Shown: positions 8,336-14,608 of the stretch, piece by piece | Layout of the letters: every line of letters starts with the position of its first letter | Position numbering within the stretch: position 1 is the first letter of the stretch | DNA from: Phycisphaerales bacterium UBA6054 | GTDB lineage: Bacteria; Planctomycetota; Phycisphaerae; Phycisphaerales; UBA1924 | DNA length: 19,969 nt | Assembly (NCBI GenBank): GCA_002429045.1 | Contig: DIYM01000003.1 | Coordinates: forward strand, 1 to 19,969 | Direction: 5' to 3' | Made by a program: the position numbers and the translations under genes | Notes under the pieces: model-generated | What the model was told of the DNA's origin: nothing | What the model saw: only the letters and a program-made list of their open reading frames with translations | The model's database searches: none

Positions 8336-9226
8336 ATGGACCTGCGGACGATGCGGTACATGCTGATGGTGGCCGAGCACGGGCACATGACGCGGGCGGC
8401 CGAGGCGATCGGGGTCTCGCAGCCGGCGCTCTCGGCGGCGCTGCGGAAGCTCGAGTCCGAGCTCGGGGCCGCGGTGTTCCATCGCACGGGCAAGGGCGTG
8501 GCGGTGACCGACGCGGGGCGGGTGTTTCTTGAGCACGCGGCCCAGGCGGTGCGCCAGGCGGAGCAGGGGGTCGAGGCGGTGCGCGAGCTCGTGGGGCTCG
8601 AGTCCGGTTCCATCCGGGTGGGGGCGGGCGCGACCGCGGCGGGGTACCTGCTCCCGGCGGCGATCCGTGCGGTGCAGGTGGAGCACCCGGCGCTTCGGTT
8701 CTCGATCCGGGAGGCCGGGAGCCTGGCGGTCTCGCAGGGCGTGGTGTCGGGGGAGTTAGACCTGGGCATCGTGACCATGCCGCTGGACCACCCGCGGGGT
8801 GAGGACCTGATGGTGGTGCGGACGATCCGCGACGAGCTGCGCCTGATCGTGCCGCCGGGGCACCGGCTGAGCGCCCGTCGGACGTTCCGCTGGGAGGATC
8901 TTGGCGGGGAGGCGGTCGTGGCGTTCGAGGCTGAGAGCGCGGTGCGTCGCCTCATCGACGCGTTGGCCGAGGACGCGGGCGTGGGACTCGACGTGGTGAT
9001 GGAGCTGCGCTCGATCGAGTCGATCGTGCAGATGGTCAAGGCGGAGATCGGCGTGGGGTTCGTGAGCAAGTACGGGCTGCCCGAGGGGGCGGGGCTGCGT
9101 CTTGCCGGGGGCGCGATCGAGCGTCGGCTCGGGGTGGTCCGGCGGAGCGACCGCGTCCCGAGCCACGCGACCGCGGCGTTCGAGCGTGCGCTGCTCGCGA
9201 GCCTGCCGCCCGATCGGTCTCGCTAG
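8336..9226 (+). CDS. LysR-family transcriptional regulator
   Basis: A 296-residue LTTR of normal length. The N-terminal winged helix-turn-helix is complete: LRTMRYMLMVAEHGHMTRAAEAIGVSQPALSAALRKLESELGAAVFHR followed by the wing GKGVAVTDAGRVFLEHA, then a linker helix. The periplasmic-binding-protein-like effector domain starts at SGSIRVGAGATAAGYLLP (about residue 96) and includes GELDLGIVTMPLD and the helix SIESIVQMVKAEIGVGFVSKYG. The effector cannot be read from sequence. An in-frame GTG at 8333 immediately precedes the ATG; ATG is preferred because of the 6-nt spacing from a TANNNT hexamer. LTTRs often regulate the divergent neighbour, here the BamD-like/LptE-like pair, but that would be unusual for envelope genes and is only a suggestion. 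Downstream it converges on the spondin gene. Confidence 0.93.
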   Translation: MDLRTMRYMLMVAEHGHMTRAAEAIGVSQPALSAALRKLESELGAAVFHRTGKGVAVTDAGRVFLEHAAQAVRQAEQGVEAVRELVGLESGSIRVGAGATAAGYLLPAAIRAVQVEHPALRFSIREAGSLAVSQGVVSGELDLGIVTMPLDHPRGEDLMVVRTIRDELRLIVPPGHRLSARRTFRWEDLGGEAVVAFEAESAVRRLIDALAEDAGVGLDVVMELRSIESIVQMVKAEIGVGFVSKYGLPEGAGLRLAGGAIERRLGVVRRSDRVPSHATAAFERALLASLPPDRSR

Positions 9227-9241
9227 CCCGACCGTCGAATG

Positions 9242-9270
9242 CGCACGCCGCCCGGTGTTCCCGGGCGGCG
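9242..9270. terminator. Strong GC hairpin between convergent lysR and spondin genes
   Basis: CACGCCGCCCGG (9242-9253) and CCGGGCGGCGTG (9259-9270) form a perfect 12-bp stem with a 5-nt loop. It begins 15 nt after the LysR stop and lies about 76 nt downstream of the spondin gene stop on the other strand. There is no U-tract on either side, so it is probably a bidirectional pause or RNA-stabilising structure rather than a canonical intrinsic terminator. Confidence 0.6.
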
Positions 9271-9346
9271 TGGCGTGTGGAGAAATGGCTCGGAGTCGGG
9301 GACGCCCTACCCTGCGTCCCCGCCCGGAAGAGCCTTGCGGTGCCGG

Positions 9347-10138
9347 TCAGGACCGGCGTCGGCGCCCGGCGAGCAGCCCGCCCATCGCGAGGAGTCCGGC
9401 CGAGGCGGGGCTGGGCGTGATGGTGATGCGGGCGATGAGATCGCCCTCACCGAACGAGGTGGTGATCAGGTCGCCGTTGGCGGCGGTCGAGCCGAGGAAC
9501 GAGTCGATGTACGCCTGGTCTCCGTCGAGGGTGAAGAAGTTGCGCACGACATTGAACTCGGGCAGCGACTGCCCGTCGTTGGTGGAGAACGCCGCGTCGT
9601 TGGCGGCCGAGTTGACCTCGGTGCCGTTGTCGTTCAGGTCGCGTCCGTAGATCTCGATCACGCGGGGGCCGAGGAAGTTGCCCCCGGCGTCGAAGAGCTC
9701 GATGGCGGTCGGGTTGCCGTTGGCGAAGAACAGGTCGTTGCTGGGAACGAGCATCGAGGCGTAGGAGAAGTAGCGGTTGACCGACGCGTCTCCGACGTCG
9801 AGGCTGAACGCGGAGGATTCGCCCGGGCTGAACACCGGGGCGTCCTGGCTGGTGGCGGTGACGGTGGCGTCGACGCCGCCGGCGAGACCGGCGGCGGACG
9901 CGGCGAAATCGCTGGAGATCTGTGCGGTCGAGCCGATCTCCGCGACTTCTGTGATGCCCGGGAACGAGAACGCCCCGCCGTCGTACGAGTCGAAGCCGCC
10001 GTTGTGGGCCGCGACCCAGACGGGGGTGAAGAAGAACCCACCGTCGCCCAGCGTGTTCTCGATGCTGATATCGATGATGCCGGCGTGAGCGGAGCCGGCG
10101 AGCGTGAGCGCGGCGATAGCGGCGATGCGATTGGACAT
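9347..10138 (-). CDS. Exported spondin-domain protein with PEP-CTERM-like C-terminal sorting tail
   Basis: A 263-residue secreted protein. The leader MSNRIAAIAALTLAGSAHA ends in an AHA signal peptidase I site. The rest matches the bacterial spondin-N domain: IDISIENTLGDGGFFFTPVWVAAHNGGFD, then FAASAAGLAGGVD, FSPGESSAFSLDV, the hallmark YFSYASMLVPSNDLFFANGN and AIELFDAGGNFLG, and NDNGTEVNSAANDAAF. The C-terminus (TPSPASAGLLAMGG...RRRRS) has a short Pro/Ser stretch, a hydrophobic helix and an Arg cluster. This is a PEP-CTERM-like surface or sorting anchor in which the PEP residues themselves are absent, as is common in Phycisphaerae. The start is well supported: AGGAG lies 7 nt before the ATG at 10138. 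The role is likely cell-surface adhesion or matrix; no ligand is evident. It is divergent from the second LysR gene. Confidence 0.88.
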   Translation of the reverse strand: MSNRIAAIAALTLAGSAHAGIIDISIENTLGDGGFFFTPVWVAAHNGGFDSYDGGAFSFPGITEVAEIGSTAQISSDFAASAAGLAGGVDATVTATSQDAPVFSPGESSAFSLDVGDASVNRYFSYASMLVPSNDLFFANGNPTAIELFDAGGNFLGPRVIEIYGRDLNDNGTEVNSAANDAAFSTNDGQSLPEFNVVRNFFTLDGDQAYIDSFLGSTAANGDLITTSFGEGDLIARITITPSPASAGLLAMGGLLAGRRRRS

Positions 10139-10174
10139 CTCATATCTCCTAGTTCAGAGTTTCCTACCCGTGAC

Positions 10175-10220
10175 GGCCGGGCACCCGCCCGGCCTCTGCT
10201 GCGCCGCGTCGCTGGCGGCG
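10175..10220. promoter_or_regulatory. Two adjacent GC hairpins in the spondin/LysR divergent spacer
   Basis: GGCCGGGC (10175-10182) and GCCCGGCC (10187-10194) form a perfect 8-bp stem with an ACCC loop. CGCCGC (10202-10207) and GCGGCG (10215-10220) form a second, 6-bp one. Both lie between the start codons of two divergent genes, where a terminator is not expected, so they may be operator dyads for the adjacent LysR protein or leader structure. In GC-rich DNA the second could be chance. Confidence 0.3.
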
Positions 10221-10278
10221 TGCCGGATCAACCGCGTTGGAGAATGCGGTATTTCGGGTGGAATACACCGGCATCGCG

Positions 10279-11277
10279 ATGGGTTCGATCACCGGGCGCG
10301 ATGGAACACGCGCCGATGCTGTTGATGACCCGCACGCTCAGGATCTCGCCTTGGACACCGTGCTGTTGCGATCGTTTCGGACCGCCGCCGATCTCGGCGG
10401 GTTCAGCGCCGCCGCCCGAGAACTCGGGATCGCCCAGTCCGCGCTCTCTCAGCATATCGCCAAGCTGGAGGATCGTCTGGGGGTGCGTCTGTTCGATCGC
10501 GCCGGGCGTGGCGTGACGCTGACGACCGCGGGGCGTGCGTTGCTCCCGCGTGCGAAACGGCTGGTCGATGAGTCCGATTCGCTGCCGATGCTCCTCCGCG
10601 AGGATCTGCACGGCGGGCGTGTGCAGCTCCGGGTCGGTTCGATCCCGACGGTGTCCCCATCGTTGATGCCGGGTGTGCTGGCCGCGTGCAAGGCGAAGCA
10701 CCCCGACGTGAGCATCTCGTTCTCGGAGGACACGACGGACCGCCTGACCGGGTCGCTGCTCTCGTTCGATCTCGATCTCGCGTTCATGGCGTTGCCTGTT
10801 GAGGATGAGCGTCTGCTGTACGAGCCGATCGGTGATGAGCGGCTCGTGCTGGTCACGCCCGCGGGCGACGAGTTGCTCGGCAAGGAGATGGTCTGCGCCC
10901 CGGACCTGGACGCGCGTGGGATCATCTCGCTGCAGGAGCCTCACTGCCTGGGGACCCACGTGCGCGAGTTCTGCGGCCGGGCCGGCGTGCGTCACTCGGT
11001 CGCGTGCCGGACGACCCAACTGGCGACGATCGAGCGGTTTGTCGAGCGGGGGCTCGGCGTGTCCTTGCTTCCGGAGATCGGGGCGTGGCAGTCACGGTCC
11101 GATTCGTTGGGATACCGCGCGCTCAAGGAAACGGTGCCTCCTCGGACGATCGTGGCGGTTTGGCACGCGGATCGGGAGCGGGATGCGACCGCGCGGTGCC
11201 TGACCACGTCTGCCCGTGAGGAGTTCGGGTCGCAGATCGCCTCGGCCCGCGCGTGGTTCGCGGGGTCGGCAGGGTGA
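10279..11277 (+). CDS. LysR-family transcriptional regulator (second copy)
   Basis: An LTTR of about 332 residues from ATG 10279. The DNA-binding domain is LDTVLLRSFRTAADLGGFSAAARELGIAQSALSQHIAKLEDRLGVRLFDR with the wing GRGVTLTTAGRALLPRAKRL. The effector domain begins at GRVQLRVGSIPTVSPSLMPGVL and carries FDLDLAFMALPVEDERL and the C-terminal ATIERFVERGLGVSLLPEIG. The start is uncertain: TTG 10237 (346 aa), ATG 10279, or TTG 10351 (308 aa), which has an AGGAT 7 nt upstream and would give the usual few residues before the HTH. About 25 non-conserved residues before the HTH make the 10351 start attractive. It is divergent from the spondin gene, which it may regulate, and convergent with the beta-helix gene (13-bp gap). 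It is not a recent duplicate of the first LysR gene; sequences differ throughout the effector domain. Confidence 0.9.
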   Translation: MGSITGRDGTRADAVDDPHAQDLALDTVLLRSFRTAADLGGFSAAARELGIAQSALSQHIAKLEDRLGVRLFDRAGRGVTLTTAGRALLPRAKRLVDESDSLPMLLREDLHGGRVQLRVGSIPTVSPSLMPGVLAACKAKHPDVSISFSEDTTDRLTGSLLSFDLDLAFMALPVEDERLLYEPIGDERLVLVTPAGDELLGKEMVCAPDLDARGIISLQEPHCLGTHVREFCGRAGVRHSVACRTTQLATIERFVERGLGVSLLPEIGAWQSRSDSLGYRALKETVPPRTIVAVWHADRERDATARCLTTSAREEFGSQIASARAWFAGSAG

Positions 11278-11290
11278 CGGCGGTGCGGGG

Positions 11291-13180
11291 TCAGGGGCAC
11301 GGGGAGTTGAACAGGGCGATGTAGGCGGAAACGTCGAAGAAGTTGAGCACTCCGAACGGCGCGGCGATGTCGGCCGAGGGATCGCCGGCCGAGAAGAGAG
11401 TGATGAACCCCGAGATATCAAAGAAGGTCGGCGTGCCGCCGTAGGGAGGGGCGATGTCGGCGGCGCAGATGCGCGGGAACTCGTTCGCGCCGATGTCGAC
11501 GATCGGAGCGCTTCCGGAGCCTGTGTCGGGCGCCAGGGGGTCGTCGCTGATGCGGGTGAACCGGTCGGCGTCCAGCGGGGTCGGTTCGAAGATGTCTCCG
11601 TCTTCGTCGCGGTCGGTCAGGTCGGGCGCGACGCTCGCGTTGCGTCCGGCGTCGATCGCCGGCGAGCCGGGGAGCAGGTCCAGGAAGCCCCGATCGATGT
11701 CGTCGAACATCGGGTCCGCGAAGAAGTTACCCGAACCGACGAAGGTCGCGATCTCCGGGAAGATCGAGTGCCGCGTGGTGATCCGGCTGGGGTCGCCGAC
11801 GATCCCGGGACCGCTGTTGTTCCAGATGATCGTGTTCTCAACGTCGAACCTCGGCGCGCCCGTGCCGCTCAGACCGTTCTGCGATCCGCCGCGGTTTCTT
11901 GCGAGCGTGCAGTTGATCACCTCGACGATGGTCTGGACGCCTCCTCCGGAGAACTCGAGCGCGCTGATGCCGCCCGACCCGAACGGGGTCGTGGCGGTGT
12001 TCGACCAGAACTCGCAGTTGCTGAACAGCGCGACGGCCTGGGGGGTTGCGTTGAAGGGCCCGCTCGAGGCGACCCGAACCGCGGCGCCGAAGTCCGCCTC
12101 GTTCACATCGAAGTAGGACGTGTCGACGATCGCCTCGGCGCGGTTGTTGATCGAGGACACGAGCAGGCCGCCGCCGAAGTTCTCCGCCACGTTCCCGATG
12201 AACACGGTCTGATTCGCGATCAGATCGGACTCGAACAGCGCGATCCCGCCCCCGCTGACCGCCTCGTTCGCGCGGAACAGCGCGCCGCGGATGTCGATCG
12301 ACGCTCCGTCCCTGGCGTCGACGCCCCCGCCCGTGCCGACCGCGGTCCCGCCGTCGAAGTTCAGATCGCGACCCCGGAAGGTCGAGCCGATGACGGAGAC
12401 CGCGCCGCCGTTCTGGCCCGCGTCGTTGGAGCCGAGGTAGTAGCCGGTGACGATCGCGACCGCGCCGCCCTCTAGGGCGATCGCGCCCCCATTCCGTGCG
12501 GCCTCGTTGGCGACCATCTGCTCGGGCGGTTGGGGGTTCGGTCGCCCGCGGGCCTCGATCGTCGCGCCGAACGCGGAGATCGCTCCGCCGTCATCGCCCG
12601 CGGTGTTTTGCGAGAACGCGGTGTCCACCAGCAGGACGTCCGAGCCGGTCAGGACGAGCAGACCGCCGCCGTCAGAGGTCGCTTCGTTCCGGAAGAAGAG
12701 CGAGTCTCTGATCTCGACCGTCGCGTTCAGACCGACCGAGACGCCCCCGCCGCTGATGGCGAGGTTGTCGCGGAAGTCCATGTTGATCATCAGAAGGTCG
12801 GCGCCCGAGTCGATCTGCATCGCGCCGCCGAGGATGCCGTCGCCGTTGCGAACGATGAGGTTGCTCATGAAGACGCGGTCGCCGGCCGATCGGACGCGGA
12901 TCAGCGGGGCCGCCAGCCCGGTGCCGTCGATCGTGGGCCGGTTCGCGGCCGCGCCGCTGACCGAGATGTCCTTTCCCAGGGTGTCGATGCGCTCGTTGTA
13001 CGTGCCCGCTTGGACGATGACGCTGTCGCCGTCGGACGCGAAGTTGATCGCGGCCTGGATGGTCGGGAAGTCTTGGGGCACGAAGTAGGTCGCGCCGGCC
13101 GAAACACCCGAGACGATCCACAGCATGCCGATGACCACCAACACCGGGTGGGTACAGATTTTGTGATCCAGAATATTCAT
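11291..13180 (-). CDS. Secreted right-handed parallel beta-helix protein with choice-of-anchor Q region and dockerin-like C-terminus
   Basis: A 629-residue secreted protein. The leader (hydrophobic VLVVIGMLWIVSGVSA) ends at about residue 29. YFVPQDFPTIQAAINFASDGDSVIVQAGTY is the classic opening of a pectate-lyase-like beta-helix. About 350 residues of short repeats rich in GG, N and V follow (RNGDGILGGAMQ; NTAGDDGGAISAFG; GSNDAGQNGGAVSV). Next come an FADPMFDDIDRGFLDLLPGSPAIDAGRN stretch, typical of the 'choice-of-anchor Q' region, and DLTDRDEDGD. From about residue 570 to the end there are two dockerin-like repeats (PTFFDISGFITLFSAGDPSAD and LNFFDVSAYIALFNSPCP) bracketed by Cys, as in Phycisphaerae GC-type dockerin-anchored proteins. 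No catalytic residues are obvious. A GGGAGA SD lies 7 nt before the ATG. It is divergent from the GH26-like gene, suggesting a joint polysaccharide-related role. Confidence 0.87.
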   Translation of the reverse strand: MNILDHKICTHPVLVVIGMLWIVSGVSAGATYFVPQDFPTIQAAINFASDGDSVIVQAGTYNERIDTLGKDISVSGAAANRPTIDGTGLAAPLIRVRSAGDRVFMSNLIVRNGDGILGGAMQIDSGADLLMINMDFRDNLAISGGGVSVGLNATVEIRDSLFFRNEATSDGGGLLVLTGSDVLLVDTAFSQNTAGDDGGAISAFGATIEARGRPNPQPPEQMVANEAARNGGAIALEGGAVAIVTGYYLGSNDAGQNGGAVSVIGSTFRGRDLNFDGGTAVGTGGGVDARDGASIDIRGALFRANEAVSGGGIALFESDLIANQTVFIGNVAENFGGGLLVSSINNRAEAIVDTSYFDVNEADFGAAVRVASSGPFNATPQAVALFSNCEFWSNTATTPFGSGGISALEFSGGGVQTIVEVINCTLARNRGGSQNGLSGTGAPRFDVENTIIWNNSGPGIVGDPSRITTRHSIFPEIATFVGSGNFFADPMFDDIDRGFLDLLPGSPAIDAGRNASVAPDLTDRDEDGDIFEPTPLDADRFTRISDDPLAPDTGSGSAPIVDIGANEFPRICAADIAPPYGGTPTFFDISGFITLFSAGDPSADIAAPFGVLNFFDVSAYIALFNSPCP

Positions 13181-13270
13181 CCGATCGTCTCCCGTGCGAC
13201 CCGGTGACTGTGCGACGCCCGATCGGAGAGCGAGACCCACGCCGCCGGATCACGCCGAAACTCCCGAGCC

Positions 13271-13306
13271 CCGAATCCCAAACTACCCAGTCGCGGCGGG
13301 ATTCGG
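13271..13306. promoter_or_regulatory. 9-bp perfect inverted repeat upstream of the GH26-like gene
   Basis: CCGAATCCC (13271-13279) and GGGATTCGG (13298-13306) are perfect inverted copies separated by 18 nt. The right arm ends 18 nt before the ATG of the GH26-like gene, inside the 144-bp spacer shared with the divergent beta-helix gene. The half-site length and centre-to-centre distance (about 27 bp) could suit a dimeric regulator, or a 5'-UTR hairpin just above the ribosome binding site. Confidence 0.4.
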
Positions 13307-13324
13307 AACACCGGAGACACAGAA

Positions 13325-14506
13325 ATGCTCACCGAACTGGCGCTGGCCCTGACGCTCGCTCAACCGGGATTGGACGATCGCACGACCGTCGCAGCGACGC
13401 TCGCCGGAGGGAAGTTGGTTCCCAGCCCCGCCGGCATCTACGCCGGGCTCTACAACATCGGTGACACACCGGCCGGCTATGCCGAGATGGCGGATGTTCT
13501 CGGGCTTACGCCCTCGATCGTTCTTGCCTTCCACGACTGGAACGGCGCGGGGATCGAAGCCCCGAAGCCCGTGCTCCAGGATCTGCTGGCTCCGATGGAG
13601 GGCGAGATCACCGGCTCGGTCCTCGGATTCGCCGAACAGATCGCTCGGCATGGCTCGGTCCTCGCCCTGGTCTGGGATCCGATCACCTACCTCGTCGAGC
13701 ACCCGGGCTACACGTTCCTGCCCGGCGGCCCGAACTCACCCATCACATTCGATGACGTGCTGGGCGGTGTGTACGACGATTACATCCGGACGGTCGCAAG
13801 GCAGATCAAGGCGTTCGGCGGGCCGATCATGATCTCGCCGTTCGGCGAATACAACGTCATCGGGTTCTGCGCGTTCGGTCGGGATGGAAACGAGTTCATC
13901 CTCACCGCCAACGGAGGTGATCTGACCGGGCAGCACGGCGATCCGAGCATCCCCGACGGACCCGAGCGTGTCCGCGATACCCATCGCCACATCGTGGACA
14001 TCTTCAACGAGGAGAACGTGACCAACGTGACGTGGTTCATGTATTCGCACTCGGCGTACCTGAACCCCGCCGACCTGGATCCCGCCGAACTGGCCGTGCT
14101 CGATCTCGTCCATCCCCGCCACTATTACCCCGGCGACGCGTACGTCGATTGGATCGGCAACAGCGCGTATGTGTCCAACGACGATCCCGAGTTAGATCTC
14201 GGGTACGCGATCGGGCACGTGATCGACGCGTACAACGCGATGGGCGTCGACAAGCCGTTCTTCCTCACGGAGTTCGGCGTGACCGAGTCAGGCGGTGACA
14301 GCCGAGCGGACCGGATCACGCGGTTGCTGACGCAGGAGGTTCCGCGCTTCCCGAGCATCAGGGCGGCGACCTTCGCCGACGCACCGCTCTTCGAAGCGTT
14401 CTTCCAGATCCCCGACCTCGCATCGAACCCGGACGAGGCCAAGGCATACCGCTCCGGCACCCGCGACAGCGGGCTGTACACCACACGGTTGAGGGTGCGG
14501 CGGTGA
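13325..14506 (+). CDS. GH26-like (beta/alpha)8 glycoside hydrolase, probably exported
   Basis: A 393-residue protein resembling family 26 glycoside hydrolases (beta-mannanases and relatives). The pattern includes AGLYNIGD near the start, IVLAFHDWNG, then the long helix/strand region with DDVLGGVYDDYIRTVARQIKAFG. The strand GPIMISPFGEYNVIG follows, where Glu175 sits at the place of the acid/base. Next are NVTWFMYS, YVDWIGNSAY (typical of GH26) and the strand KPFFLTEFGVTES with Glu316 as probable nucleophile. The usual RPxHEMNG around the acid/base is here SPFGEYNVI, so the preceding His is missing and activity or specificity may differ. The N-terminus (MLTELALALTLAQ) is a short hydrophobic stretch lacking a basic residue, so export is plausible but weakly supported. 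GGAGA lies 7 nt before the ATG. The downstream gene is acnA; the divergent neighbour is the beta-helix protein. The substrate is unknown. Confidence 0.72.
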   Translation: MLTELALALTLAQPGLDDRTTVAATLAGGKLVPSPAGIYAGLYNIGDTPAGYAEMADVLGLTPSIVLAFHDWNGAGIEAPKPVLQDLLAPMEGEITGSVLGFAEQIARHGSVLALVWDPITYLVEHPGYTFLPGGPNSPITFDDVLGGVYDDYIRTVARQIKAFGGPIMISPFGEYNVIGFCAFGRDGNEFILTANGGDLTGQHGDPSIPDGPERVRDTHRHIVDIFNEENVTNVTWFMYSHSAYLNPADLDPAELAVLDLVHPRHYYPGDAYVDWIGNSAYVSNDDPELDLGYAIGHVIDAYNAMGVDKPFFLTEFGVTESGGDSRADRITRLLTQEVPRFPSIRAATFADAPLFEAFFQIPDLASNPDEAKAYRSGTRDSGLYTTRLRVRR

Positions 14507-14518
14507 CCAGACTATTCG

Positions 14519-14561
14519 ATCAATAAAATCTATTGATATTGTAAAACCAATCGATTTGATT
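14519..14561 (+). promoter_or_regulatory. AT-rich acnA promoter island with 19-bp palindrome
   Basis: About 50 bp of strongly AT-rich DNA lies in a very GC-rich window, directly upstream of acnA. It contains ATCAATA-aaatc-TATTGAT (14519-14537), a perfect 7-bp inverted repeat with 5-nt centre. TTGATA (14533-14538, 5/6 match to a -35) is followed 16 bp later by TTTGAT (14555-14560, 4/6 match to a -10). A further small palindrome, AATCGATT, lies at 14549-14556. The dyad overlaps the candidate -35, so a bound regulator would likely affect acnA transcription. No known operator consensus could be matched. Confidence 0.5.
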
Positions 14562-14608
14562 CATGTTTTCGCGCCCCCGATACTTCGGCAAGAAGCAAGG
14601 AGCACGAC

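Noticed and set aside
7165..8532. Plus-strand frame of 455 codons opposite the BamD-like and LptE-like genes
   Set aside because: It lacks domains, spans two coupled real genes and runs into the LysR gene; codon structure favours the minus strand.
8287..9069. Upstream extension of the BamD-like frame to 599 codons
   Set aside because: The extension is the antisense of the LysR gene; the signal peptide begins at 8286.
8336..11277. Two LysR genes as a recent duplication flanking a mobile cassette with the spondin gene
   Set aside because: The two LysR proteins differ throughout, there are no direct repeats, target-site duplications or integrase/transposase, and base composition is uniform.
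14519..14608. Integration site or mobile-element scar suggested by the AT-rich patch before acnA
   Set aside because: No tRNA, repeat copy elsewhere in the window or recombinase; a promoter/operator explains the patch better.
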